Of a DNA stretch of 64,000 nt, positions 37,466 to 46,265 are shown one piece after another. The stretch is taken from NCBI GenBank assembly GCA_965206775.1, contig CBDBKU010000003.1:2852001-2916000 (forward strand). The letters run 5' to 3'. Made by a program: the position numbers and the translations under genes. The notes under the pieces are model-generated. The model saw only the letters and a program-made list of their open reading frames with translations, was not told the DNA's origin and ran no database searches. Within the stretch, counting starts at the first letter, position 1; each line of letters starts with the position of its first letter. This DNA comes from VXMF01 sp965206775. Its GTDB lineage: Bacteria; Acidobacteriota; Terriglobia; Bryobacterales; UBA6623.

Positions 37466-39043
37466 TCAATCCCCTTTGGAAGACTCCCATAGGCGGGGAT
37501 AGAGCGGCAAGAACTTGAACTGGGAATCCAGTCCCGCGGCACTCCCGTCTGGCAGTCGCTCGCGAAGGTCGGACAATTCGAGCCGCTCAAGCCGCGCCCT
37601 GCCCAGCCTTCCGCTGCTCCGCTTGGCGCGATACTCGTGATTCACCTCGCACAGCAATGCATCGAACCGCTCCGCCAGCCCGGGCGCAGGGCCAGGGCCC
37701 CTCCGGGTGGGATGCACAACGACCAGCCGATAGTGCGGCAAGCCGTCGGTGGGTTGCTGCGACGGGAAACATGTCAGCGCGTGGTCGTCCGATAGATCGA
37801 GGAACGACTCACGGAGCCGCTCGAACGCCAGGGATGCCTGCTCGCCGGTCAGCTTCTCCCCGGTGAACGAGTACCCGAGGTTTCGGCGACGCAGGAAGCG
37901 GAGGTCCGGCAGGCCGCCTATGAATCGCTCGACCTTGAACACGTCGTCCGTGCAGTATCGCCGCAAGCCATGCGCGTCGCTGACAACGAGTTCATAAGCG
38001 GAGCCGGGCGAGAGCTGCCACAGGGCCAGGAGTCGGCCCGGCTCTCGGGGAGCGTCAGCCTCCAAGAACTCGCAATAGACGCCAGGGGCCATGGGCAGAA
38101 ACGCCACGTCGCGGAGACGGAAGTCTGGGATCGTCTCGATCGTCTCGGTGGACATGGAGTACATCGGAACTAGGCGGAAGCGAGGGGCCGGCAGGCGCTT
38201 CGCGAGTCGATCGAGGAACGGCGCGACATACCCGCCGGTCCAGCAGACATAGACCCGTGCTGCCGGAGCCCATGCGGTGATCGGCAGGCTAGTTGGGCTG
38301 GCAGCGATCCTCGCGAGACGCTCGCGATGCCCTCTCGAGGCCAAGCGACGCGTCACGGCACGTGCGGGAGCACCCACCCTATCCAGATTCCGCACGCAGT
38401 CGCGGACCAATGCGCTACATCGCTGCCAGTCGTCATCCAACTCGTCGAAGAACACCGACATGGTGGACGGGTTGGTGCTGTAAAGCACTCCAGGATTCGA
38501 AAGTGCCAGCACCCATAGCCGCACGGCCGCGACGCCGTAGCTGTCCTTGAGTTGGCGCAGCGGCGGCCAGGCTTGGATGCGATACGGGGCCTGCAGCGTC
38601 GCCAAGTAGGACGGGCGGCCCCGCTCGCTCAAGAGCAGGCTGCTCAGTGAATCGCCCTCTTCGACAGGACCGAACACATACAGGCTCGTACGACGTACAC
38701 CCAGCATCCAGAAGGCCCGCATGAACGAGTCGATGAAGACCCAACGCACCGCGGCGATCCGACCGCGCGTGTAGGTAAGCAGCTTCGGAGCGCCGCTCGT
38801 GCCTGACGTGCGCGCAATTCGCGTCGACCCGTCCTCTGAACTGGCCAACGCCGGGTTGACCTGGGGCACCGCCCTCGTCAGCGGTGTCTCGGGCTGAACC
38901 CGGAGTCGGCGGCCCAGACTCGACCGCGAGCGCTCGTGGTTCCGCACCCTTGCCCTGTGCAAAACCTCCGCTATGGCACCGGCCTTCCGCAAAGCGACGC
39001 CGATCAAGAACCGGAAGCCGTCATTCAACGCGCCGCGCATCAC
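37466..39043 (-). CDS. GH3-family acyl-adenylate-forming amide synthetase
   Basis: A 525-residue member of the GH3 fold, which activates a carboxylic acid as acyl-AMP and joins it to an amine. Motif 1 is ARTSGTSGAPKLLTY (residues 78-91), then LWVLALSNPGVLYSTNPSTM, motif 2 MYSMSTETIET, GVYCEF, motif 3 RRYCTDDVFKVERF and the closing SFTGEKLTGEQ. The C-terminal hinge and small domain are present (SQFKFLPLYPRLWE). Plant GH3s use jasmonate or auxin; bacterial substrates are largely unknown. Its start overlaps the acyltransferase stop as ATGA, so the two are coupled. Confidence 0.82.
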   Translation of the reverse strand: MMRGALNDGFRFLIGVALRKAGAIAEVLHRARVRNHERSRSSLGRRLRVQPETPLTRAVPQVNPALASSEDGSTRIARTSGTSGAPKLLTYTRGRIAAVRWVFIDSFMRAFWMLGVRRTSLYVFGPVEEGDSLSSLLLSERGRPSYLATLQAPYRIQAWPPLRQLKDSYGVAAVRLWVLALSNPGVLYSTNPSTMSVFFDELDDDWQRCSALVRDCVRNLDRVGAPARAVTRRLASRGHRERLARIAASPTSLPITAWAPAARVYVCWTGGYVAPFLDRLAKRLPAPRFRLVPMYSMSTETIETIPDFRLRDVAFLPMAPGVYCEFLEADAPREPGRLLALWQLSPGSAYELVVSDAHGLRRYCTDDVFKVERFIGGLPDLRFLRRRNLGYSFTGEKLTGEQASLAFERLRESFLDLSDDHALTCFPSQQPTDGLPHYRLVVVHPTRRGPGPAPGLAERFDALLCEVNHEYRAKRSSGRLGRARLERLELSDLRERLPDGSAAGLDSQFKFLPLYPRLWESSKGD

Positions 39044-40269
39044 AGTTCTCGCGCCGCCACCTCAACAGTCCGCAAGTACCGGTCGCGGATGGAACCGATG
39101 TCGTCCGGTCGCAGCAAGGCCGGGTCGTACGTAATTGTCATCCAAGTGCGGTCGAGGCGAGTCACGGCCACGAGCATCAGGGCGTGGCGCCGGTGCATCG
39201 CGCCCAAGACGCTGAGCTTCCGCAAGCTGCCGAACACCGAGTCGCCGTGCCCTGGCCATCTCTGGACGTGGCTGAACGCCGCGGTGCCCATGTCCGCCCA
39301 AGGGCGGTTCAAGTACCCGCGGACGAGCGGTGCGCCCATCCGCAATGGCAGCCCTGTCAGGTGCGTGCGCTGCGGCACGACCCATTCTCCGCGCTTTCGC
39401 GCCCGGGTGACCTGTGATCGAACGGCGCGGCACTTCTCTCCCAGGCCCAAGTCGTCGGGATAGTCCCTGCGCACGCGAATTCGGCTCGAGGCGTTGCCGA
39501 AGCCCGCGAACGGGTCGCGGCGGATATTGACAGGCAGCCAGATGCCGACCTTGCGCTGACCTTCGCCGTGCATGCAGTTCCACTCGTGCAGCGTCTCCAA
39601 CGCGGCAACCGCCAGGACATCGTTGAAGGTGAATCCGCACTTCGCCCTGGAAAGCCCCGACAGAGAACCGGTTGGCAGTGAGAACGTCGTCCAGCACCTC
39701 TCCCCGGAGGGCTCTCCCGGGCGCGTCCATAGCGGGCCGCACCTCTCCCAGGTCGGGTTCCTCTTGGCGCCGGGCGGTGCGTGGGCAAGAGCGGGGGACA
39801 CCACCCGCGCCGGCTGCTCGCACGGCGGGTCCAGGTCGGCGGCCACCCGTAGCTGATGTCGAATCCACATCAGGCCGCTGAGCAGGTCCGCAGCGCAGTG
39901 GTGGATCCTCGTGATCAGAGATCCTCCTCCGGACCGCTCGTCCGTGACCCATATCTGGCGGAGCGGCGGTCCCGCCGCGAGATCGAACGGAGTTCTGACG
40001 AACCGCTCGAGGTGACTTGTGCCGTCCGCATCGCGAACCACCTCGAAAGCGGTCTCGCACAATGCCGCATCCAGCGGCGACCAACAATCGCCGACGACGC
40101 TACAGCCGGTGGAAGAGTAGAGGTTCCGTGCGCTGCGCGCCCCCCGTGCGAGGGCGTCCGCGTCCAGGTCACGCTCGAATTGAAGGAACAGCGCGAAGTC
40201 GAGCGGCCGCTCCTTGCAGTCCATCAACAGGCAGACAAGGTCAAGTGTGCTGAGAGGTGGGCTGGACAT
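39040..40269 (-). CDS. condensation/WES-DGAT-like acyltransferase
   Basis: A 409-residue CoA-dependent acyltransferase-fold protein. The active-site motif HHxxxD is IHHCAADLLSG (His123, His124, Asp128); the Gly of HHxxxDG is Leu. Other wax-ester-synthase/condensation-like stretches are FNDVLAVAALETLHEW and VGIWLPVNIRRDPFAGFGN, the latter the NxR-type loop. It likely joins an activated acyl group to an alcohol or amine. It overlaps the desaturase by 29 bp and GH3 by 4 bp. Confidence 0.75.
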   Translation of the reverse strand: MSSPPLSTLDLVCLLMDCKERPLDFALFLQFERDLDADALARGARSARNLYSSTGCSVVGDCWSPLDAALCETAFEVVRDADGTSHLERFVRTPFDLAAGPPLRQIWVTDERSGGGSLITRIHHCAADLLSGLMWIRHQLRVAADLDPPCEQPARVVSPALAHAPPGAKRNPTWERCGPLWTRPGEPSGERCWTTFSLPTGSLSGLSRAKCGFTFNDVLAVAALETLHEWNCMHGEGQRKVGIWLPVNIRRDPFAGFGNASSRIRVRRDYPDDLGLGEKCRAVRSQVTRARKRGEWVVPQRTHLTGLPLRMGAPLVRGYLNRPWADMGTAAFSHVQRWPGHGDSVFGSLRKLSVLGAMHRRHALMLVAVTRLDRTWMTITYDPALLRPDDIGSIRDRYLRTVEVAAREL

Positions 40270-41128
40270 CGGAACCTGGCGACGATTCGTCGATATGGAT
40301 GTCGCGCCTAGGAATCAGCGCGGTTGCCGTCGACGGGTCTTGCTCAACAAACTGCAGCAACTCAATCCAAGACAAATGCGGACGCATGTGGTGCGTGCGG
40401 TGCATCGACAAGCCGCACGAGAACCAATACATGAGCCGACCGTAGTAGTTGTGGGAGCGCGATTCGGCGCTTCCAGTCGAGAATCCCTCGTGCGTCTTGA
40501 ATGCGAACGGATACCAGAGCAGCAGAGAGACAATCACCAGCACCGGAAGCATGCCGAAGACCAGCCTCGTGGCGCCAACCTGGAGGAAGACTAGTAGGTA
40601 CACCACCGCAATTCCCGCATAGTTGAAGAGCAGTTCAAAGATATGAGAGGTGTCAACGCGGCGCCGGTTCCGCAACCAGAAGAACCAGTGGTGCGGCATC
40701 GCAACCGCCCGGAGCGGCAGTTCCCATTCGCGGTTCGCACGCGGCTTGACGAAATGGTCGGGATCCTGGCTGCCCTCGTTCGTGAATCGGTGGTGCAGGA
40801 GATGTGTCTTCCGGAAGTTCGTGAACGGCACCATGCAGGGAACCAAGGCAAGACGCCCCCACCAGAGATTGGCCGCACGCGTCCGTCCGAGCAGCCCGTG
40901 GGTGCCCTCGTGGGCCATCACAGTGCCGACGAATGCCAGATAGGAGCGAAGCAGGACGTCGGCAGCATAGGCCCAGCTGTTGCTTGGCACGATGAGGAGA
41001 CAGCCCAGGCTGCCCGCGACGACCGCGCAGATCACGCACCTGCTCCACAAATGCACTCGATCGCGCCTCCACAGCCTCGCACGCGGCCTGGCAGGACGAG
41101 AATCGCGGTGTAGCGAACGAGCGTTCAT
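40241..41128 (-). CDS. fatty acid desaturase
   Basis: A di-iron membrane desaturase/hydroxylase of 295 residues. Three His boxes are in order: HEGTH (residues 73-77), HLLHH (109-113) and HRTHH near residue 250. Four hydrophobic segments separate them. It introduces a double bond or hydroxyl into a lipid chain at the inner membrane. I start at ATG 41128; the frame is open to 41248, but the added part is not family-like. It is the first gene of the desaturase-acyltransferase-GH3 operon. Confidence 0.85.
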   Translation of the reverse strand: MNARSLHRDSRPARPRARLWRRDRVHLWSRCVICAVVAGSLGCLLIVPSNSWAYAADVLLRSYLAFVGTVMAHEGTHGLLGRTRAANLWWGRLALVPCMVPFTNFRKTHLLHHRFTNEGSQDPDHFVKPRANREWELPLRAVAMPHHWFFWLRNRRRVDTSHIFELLFNYAGIAVVYLLVFLQVGATRLVFGMLPVLVIVSLLLWYPFAFKTHEGFSTGSAESRSHNYYGRLMYWFSCGLSMHRTHHMRPHLSWIELLQFVEQDPSTATALIPRRDIHIDESSPGSDVQPTSQHT

Positions 41129-41400
41129 CTTGGTCGAGCCTACTGTTTGACGGATGAGTCCCGCGAAGGTTGCGATCATCCGCGGATTGTCGGGGTGCGT
41201 ACCGACCGGCAGTTCTCGACGACCCGGCGGGCAATCCCGGGCGACCACCGCTTGCAGTGTAGGGATCGAATCGTCCGGCTCCCGTCGAGCGCCCTGCTAT
41301 ACCTCGCGATCGACTGCGCGCGATGGACCGAGAATCACTGGGCGGAATTTCATCCGCCAAGATCAGCCAAACGTAGCCATACCAGGCAGGTAGCGGCCCT

Positions 41401-41809
41401 TCAACCTGCCAATTTGCTGGCGGCAAATTTGGCCGGATCGATGGCGATCAGGTCGAAAGTCCTTTGTTGCAGCAGCGTTGGCCTGGCGAACAGCGGGAAC
41501 AAGTGATCCGGGGCGTCGGGCAGCGTCCTCTCGTTCAACGTGAGCGTCCGGAGACGGGCCAGCTGCGTCTTGAGGCTATGTCCCGGGGAGCAAATCGGGT
41601 GTTTGCATGCTGGCCGTGTTGGCCTGCGCGCTCTCGCCGGACTGCGCCTTCTCCACTGGCGAGTCCCGCCGATTGCGTGCCGCCTCCCCGTCCTGCTCCT
41701 CGAACAGCAGCGGAGCCAGCCGCCGCGAAGGGTGCCACTCCACGTAGTACGCCAGCATGCACAGCAGCACCTGCCCGCGCACTTGCTGGTCGCTGTAGAC
41801 GGGATAACG
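41401..41809 (-). pseudogene. IS1634-family transposase C-terminal remnant
   Basis: Two frames carry the C-terminal signature of IS1634-type transposases: VRGQVLLCMLAYYVEWH with PLLFEEQDGEAAR, then a frameshift near 41580 and HSLKTQLARLRTLTLNER, DHLFPLFARPTLLQQ, FDLIAI. The N-terminal four-fifths of the transposase are missing. It directly abuts an IS4-type fragment in the same orientation. It belongs to a different IS1634 subgroup from the element at 51-53 kb. Confidence 0.8.
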
Positions 41810-42175
41810 GGAACACGGCCAGGCACAGGTCGCCCGTGGACGAGTCGAGGACGTACACGGTCGCGTCCAACTCCAGACTGAGGTCTTCGTCGGCGTAGAG
41901 AGCCCGGGCGCGGGCGATCAGGCGCTGAGCCAGGTCGGCATTCATCTGCCCGGAGCGGCGCTCGTTGGCGCGAGCCAGCGTCGAGACATGGATCGGAGTG
42001 GTGAAGCCGGCATGGTAGAGCTTGGCCGGAACGGCCCTCAGGCAAGCGGTCAGGGCCCGCAAGCTCTTGCGCCCGGTCAACTGGGAAAAGGCCCTGGCGC
42101 GGAACTGCTGGGCGCAGTTCAGGCTCCGCACGCGGAGATCGCCATCGTAGCAAGCAACGACCCGGAGAATCGTGG
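41810..42175 (-). pseudogene. IS4-family transposase N-terminal remnant
   Basis: The translation LRVRSLNCAQQFRARAFSQL, SLRALTACLRAVPAKLYHAG, STLARANERRSGQM, LIARARALYADEDLSLELDA and YVLDSSTGDLCLAVFP is the N-terminal and first DDE region of IS4-type transposases, with the first catalytic Asp in LDSSTGDL. It has no proper start, and after VFP it runs straight into the IS1634 fragment. The element can no longer move. Confidence 0.8.
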
Positions 42176-42283
42176 GGTTCCGGAGTCGTTCGATCGCAAG
42201 CCCGCGGAGATCGAGCCCGCTCGAACACGCCCCGGAGAATTCAAGCCCCGGACACCCGCAATCTCTCGCAAGTAGTTGAATAA

Positions 42284-42571
42284 TTGTGGCTTACAGGTCA
42301 AACTCGCGAACTCAACGCGACACTAGTGGCTGTCGGTGATATGGTGATATTGCGCTGTCTGGGGCTCAACCGGCTGGCCAAAGACTTTGGCCTCGCCTTC
42401 AACATGCACTCCATCCAGCAGTTCTCGCAGCGGTTCTCAGACGATCTGGAGACGATCCGGGAAGTGGGTTTCGAGATAGAGATCCAGCAGGGGCGCTCCA
42501 ACATGCGCACGTACGACATTCGCTGGGTTGCAAACCAACAATCCGATGTTGCGGTAAGACGTGAGCACTGA
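42284..42571 (+). CDS. unrecognised small frame in the remnant region
   Basis: A 95-residue frame (DMVILRCLGLNRLAKDFGLA, then IQQFSQRFSDDLETIREVGF) with plausible amphipathic helices. I recognise no family and see no ribosome site. It lies between the transposase remnants and the carotenoid oxygenase and may be another piece of a decayed gene. The rest of 42176-42637 shows nothing I can name. Confidence 0.25.
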   Translation: MWLTGQTRELNATLVAVGDMVILRCLGLNRLAKDFGLAFNMHSIQQFSQRFSDDLETIREVGFEIEIQQGRSNMRTYDIRWVANQQSDVAVRREH

Positions 42572-42637
42572 AAGGGGCTAGAGGGCTCCGTTTCGGGCTT
42601 GTCCCGGGAAGCGAAACACGCCGGGCAGAGCTGCGTG

Positions 42638-44146
42638 TTACGGCTTCACGAACGTACCATGCAGTCCAAGTGGCAGCGGATAGGGTAAGATCCCTTGCCA
42701 TACTGGGCCGTCGGCGAGGCGCATGGCTTCGAATATGTTGAGTCCCGTAACGCGGCGTCGGACGTCGAGAAACGGTCCGAGGAGCCAGCCGTCACCCTCG
42801 TCCTCACGGCGCGGCACGAATACGTGCTCCTCGGGAATCTGGTGCCCCGGGTATGACCAGCCGTCGACCGTGCCACTGTCGGGCTCAAGACGGGCAACCC
42901 GTCGGAACGGCCAGTCTCCTTCCGCGTCCGAGCCGGTGAGCGCGAAGACCATTCGATGTCGCAGCCCGGTGCGACGCTCATCGATGCGAGGGAACTCGGT
43001 CGCCCCCTGCTCCATGTGGTCGATCTCGACAGCTCCGTTCGGCCTGAGAACGACATGACGGTAGCTTGGGAAGGTGGAGGGGAACTGCCACTCTCCACGC
43101 ATGACCGCGTGGAATTCATTGAGGAGAAACTCCGGATTGGGCGCCTGGCATAGATCGAGGCGGATCGTACCGTCCCCCTCCTCCCAACCGTTGCCGTGGT
43201 GGAAATGGAAGCCCGGGGGCAGTTCGTAGCGACGCGCCAGCTCTAACGAGTCCTTTTCGACCGTCAGCACTCTGGTCCCGAGATCGGGGCGCCAGGCGTG
43301 AGCGTCGAGAAAACTCACGCGACCGGCTGAAAAACGGTTCGGCTCGAGCACGAATGGAGTCAGCAACAAGACGAGATGGCGCGCCGTCACGACAAAGTCG
43401 TGCACCATCCCCAATGGTGCTATGGGCACGATGTTGGCCTTGATAAGGTGGCCAGTCCGGGCGATGCGGTAGAACAACAGGCTGGGCCGTGGCACCGGCG
43501 AGAATCCGATGTTCCACAGCGTACCGTTTGGCTCGACCTTTGGGTGCGCCGAGAACGGTGAGCCGGTAAGTTCCGGACTCCAGTCGATGAACTGCCCAGC
43601 GGCGAGCGTTACCGGATCGACCGACAGCGCTGAACCACCCTCCCACAACGCCATGAGGTCCCCGGCGTGAGCAAGCATAGAGGTATTGCTGACATTCATG
43701 TCGTCGGGCCGAAGAATCCGTGTTGACTTTGGGGGAAGGGTGGCGAAAGCGGGCAGGATGCGTCTGCCCGCTCGCGTCTCGCGACTGCGTTTCGGCGTAT
43801 CCAGAATGCGGGCGCGATGAGACACGCCTGCTCCGGTGAAGGTGAAAGCCTGCACCATGCCGTCACCATCAAACCAGTGGCCGTATCGGTGGCCGAAGCG
43901 CTCGTGTTCGGCCGGGCCGTTTCGCCAAAAAGTTCCTGTCAGGTCATGCGGCAGGTACCCGCTCCGTGTCATCATGGGAGCCGCGAATTGTTCGCCGCGA
44001 GCAGACGCGAAGCCAATCAGTCTCGGTTCGTGGGACAGCGCAGTGGCGAAGTCTTCGGTGTTTCCGAGCGCCGCGCTCGTGGCGAGCGTAACCGGGAGGC
44101 CACCGATAGCGCGTAGCACATCGCGGCGGGACAACATGTCCTTCAT
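42638..44146 (-). CDS. carotenoid oxygenase (RPE65 family), Tat-exported
   Basis: A 502-residue seven-bladed non-heme iron dioxygenase that cleaves carotenoids, apocarotenoids or stilbenes. The twin-arginine leader is LSRRDVLRAIGG. Landmarks are GTFWRNGPAE, WFDGDGMVQAFTF, and the likely iron His residues in FSAHPKVEPNG, MVHDFVVT, FHFHHGNGWEE and LHGTFV at the end. Export across the membrane is unusual for the family. Its start overlaps the DUF2141 stop as ATGA. Confidence 0.88.
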   Translation of the reverse strand: MKDMLSRRDVLRAIGGLPVTLATSAALGNTEDFATALSHEPRLIGFASARGEQFAAPMMTRSGYLPHDLTGTFWRNGPAEHERFGHRYGHWFDGDGMVQAFTFTGAGVSHRARILDTPKRSRETRAGRRILPAFATLPPKSTRILRPDDMNVSNTSMLAHAGDLMALWEGGSALSVDPVTLAAGQFIDWSPELTGSPFSAHPKVEPNGTLWNIGFSPVPRPSLLFYRIARTGHLIKANIVPIAPLGMVHDFVVTARHLVLLLTPFVLEPNRFSAGRVSFLDAHAWRPDLGTRVLTVEKDSLELARRYELPPGFHFHHGNGWEEGDGTIRLDLCQAPNPEFLLNEFHAVMRGEWQFPSTFPSYRHVVLRPNGAVEIDHMEQGATEFPRIDERRTGLRHRMVFALTGSDAEGDWPFRRVARLEPDSGTVDGWSYPGHQIPEEHVFVPRREDEGDGWLLGPFLDVRRRVTGLNIFEAMRLADGPVWQGILPYPLPLGLHGTFVKP

Positions 44147-44622
44147 CGCGTAAAAAGAGAGGACGGCGATTGTCCTCTTATCCGCACGGTAATTGAGGGG
44201 TCGACATCATCCGCGCTGACCGTCACAACAGCCCTTCCGAAACTGGCCGGTCCCATGAAGCCACGCACATTGTTGGAAAATCCGTAGGGCTCCGTCGGAA
44301 TGCCAAGAACGGTCGTCCCCAACTTGCCGTCTCCATTTCGGTCGTGGTACGCTGCCACAGCGTAGTCGCCGGGCGGTAGATCGGTAAATACGAAACGCAT
44401 CGATCCGGCAACGGCCCGGCGGAATGTCCCGACGACGACGCCGGCATCGTCGGGAAATTTGACGTCGTCCACACGCTGGTGCAGCGCGATGCGCATGTAA
44501 CCCTTGGAATTCTGCAAGTTTTCGATACGAACCGCGAGGTCGGTTGCGCTCGCAGTGTTCACGGTGAGCAAAGCCAAGAGAGCAATGCTTACCGTTGCGT
44601 AAACGTTGGCAGGCATGGACAT
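44143..44622 (-). CDS. DUF2141 secreted protein
   Basis: A 159-residue secreted beta-sandwich protein. A signal peptide (VSIALLALLTVNTASA) is followed by DUF2141 marks: RIENLQNSKGYMRIALHQ, FTDLPPGDYAVAAYHDRNGDG and GIPTEPYGFSNNVRG. The function of the family is unknown. A perfect AAGGAGG (44633-44627) lies 4 nt before ATG 44622 and 10 nt before ATG 44616, so either may be used. It is the first gene of a two-gene unit with the carotenoid oxygenase. Confidence 0.85.
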   Translation of the reverse strand: MSMPANVYATVSIALLALLTVNTASATDLAVRIENLQNSKGYMRIALHQRVDDVKFPDDAGVVVGTFRRAVAGSMRFVFTDLPPGDYAVAAYHDRNGDGKLGTTVLGIPTEPYGFSNNVRGFMGPASFGRAVVTVSADDVDPSITVRIRGQSPSSLFTR

Positions 44623-44730
44623 TCCACCTCCTTCATAGTTACTTTGCCGTCTAGTCTCGATTCAGCATTGGTCTCGTGATGCCTTCATGTCAATATGAAA
44701 TTCGTGAGCTGACACGGAGGGTTTCGTCAG

Positions 44731-45536
44731 TTGCAAGAATCGTCATTCACGTATCGTGAAATGCTCAGTTCCCGGTCGCTTACGGGGCAAGCCATTGCGC
44801 TTGCGAGCGTCATCGCGCTCTTCGTCATCATCGGGCCATTTGGCACATACGATTCAATGACCCCACTTGGGCGCTTAGCCTATTGGGGGATGACGATGAG
44901 CGCCAATTGGCTCGTGTGCGGCAGTGTAATGATGCTAGCGCTTCTAAACGTGCCCACCAGCTCGCAGAGACGCTACGTGACAATAGTGATTACGGGTCTT
45001 GTGGCCGCCGTCCCTGGGACCGGCGTTGTGTATACCGCCGAATCGCTGTTCCGGCCAGGCTACGCTGCTGAAGGCTCATTACTGAAGATCTACCTTTCGG
45101 TAGCAGCGTTGATGCTGGTGATCGGTTGTACGGTTGCCGCTGCAGTCGCGCGACAGTGCCAAGATTTGAAGGGAAAGGGAGCCGCGGCCAGAGCGCCGGT
45201 GTGGCCACTGATTCTACGGTACGCTTTCTTGACCGCCTACCCCTAGAGCTCGGCCTGCCCGGCCGAGATCTAATCTATATCAAGATGGCCGACCACTATG
45301 TCCAGGCGTTCACGACCGCCGGTTCTACGCTGGTGCTGATGCGCTTTGCCGACGCAATCGCCGAACTAGAAGGGGCCAACGGACTGAGGGTGCACCGCTC
45401 CTATTGGGTTGTGGGCGACCATGTGGTCGAGACGATGCGCGACAACGGCCGCACGATACTCCGCCTGACGGGGGGCCACAGGGTGCCGGTCAGCCGCAGC
45501 TATCTTGCCGACGTCCGGGCCGCCGGTCTAGTATGA
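44731..45536 (+). pseudogene. LytTR-domain membrane regulator, broken by a one-base deletion
   Basis: The first frame gives a four-helix membrane sensor (IALASVIALFVIIGPFG, ANWLVCGSVMMLALLNV, ITGLVAAVPGTGVVYT, LSVAALMLVIGCTVAAA). The second gives a LytTR DNA-binding domain (RDLIYIKMADHYVQAFTTAG, ANGLRVHRSYWVV, VPVSRSYLADVRAAGLV). One base is missing at about 45195-45202; restoring it gives 268 residues. TTG 44731 has GGAGGG 9 nt upstream. It diverges from the DUF2141-oxygenase pair and could have been its regulator. A sequencing error is possible. Confidence 0.8.
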
Positions 45537-45549
45537 ATGTCACCAGTTC

Positions 45550-45780
45550 CTCACGGGCCAACGCGCGGCACTAAAGTGTTGCCGAAACTCCGGCGTGCCG
45601 ACAAAATGCTCCCAGGACTAAGCTGTAGACGAAAGTGAGGCCGACGCCGGAGGTGTCGCGCGGGAAGCCAACCTGAAAGTGCAACCCGGTAAAAGCGGTC
45701 GGCTCGGCCTGGCGCAGAGCCTCCGGCGGCTACCGTTCTACCAAGTAAGTCCCGGACTCACGGGCCAACGCGCGGCACTA
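45550..45780. repeat. 24-bp direct repeats flanking a structured-RNA-like segment
   Basis: Identical 24-mers lie at 45550-45573 and 45757-45780, both beginning CTCACGGGCCAACGCG and ending GGCACTA, 207 bp apart. The segment between (45586-45756) includes GACGAAAGTGAGGCCGAC and GGAAGCCAACCTGAAAGTGC followed by AACCCGGTAAAAGCGGTCGG, which recall bacterial group II intron domain I. No reverse transcriptase is present. The repeats are certain; the intron idea is weak. Confidence 0.5.
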
Positions 45781-45875
45781 GCGAGAACGCGATTCGCGGG
45801 TGGCACGACGCCCCGATACGCGGCCTCTTCGAGCACCGCGTTCGCCAGCGAGAACGCGATTCGCGGGTGGCACGA
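45780..45875. repeat. 29-bp tandem direct repeat
   Basis: The stretch beginning AGCGAGAACGCGATTCGC and ending TGGCACGA occurs at 45780-45808 and again at 45847-45875, with a 67-bp period. The first copy starts on the last base of the 24-mer repeat, so the repeat families are nested. No coding meaning is seen. Confidence 0.7.
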
Positions 45876-45917
45876 GGAGCCAGAGCCACCAGTCCGGGGA
45901 CGACCGTTGCGACAAGA

Positions 45918-46265
45918 TCATACAGATTTGGCTGCGTCGGCGCATACCAAACCCGTAGGACGCGCCTTGTCGCCATTTGCGTCGATCCAGCCACTGTAGA
46001 GGTCCCTGTCGTAGGCGACCGCAGAAGTGGACGACCTGGACCGGGTCGGCGCTCCGGCCGCCAGGGCCTTCTCTGCCTCGACCTTCGAAGCGAAGGTTCG
46101 TCCCGCGAGCTCGCCTCGGTGGCAGTGGTATTCGCCTCGTTTCCGGTCGTTGTGGCAGCCGAGGCTGTCGAGTCCTCCCCCATGTTCATGAGCGAACTCG
46201 ACGGCGGCGACGGTCAGGAAAGAAACAACCAGCGGTAGAAGCACGACCCGATACGGCCTCATCAC
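45918..46265 (-). pseudogene. secreted HNH/GmrSD-like protein, C-terminally truncated
   Basis: A 115-residue exported protein. After a signal peptide (LLPLVVSFLTVAAVEFAHEH) comes a His/Cys-rich motif GGLDSLGCHNDRKRGEYHCH seen in small secreted YHYH-like proteins, then VAYDRDLYSGWIDANGD, which resembles the beginning of the DUF1524/GmrSD-type HNH nuclease domain. The rest of that domain, including its catalytic His-Asn residues, is absent; the frame ends where the repeat-rich region begins. It may be a short functional protein, but truncation is more likely. Confidence 0.5.

Noticed and set aside
41260..41400. Terminal repeat of the IS1634 remnant
   Set aside because: No match to the 17-bp end of the intact element was found here.
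45550..45875. CRISPR-like array
   Set aside because: Only two copies of each repeat, with unequal spacing and no cas genes.
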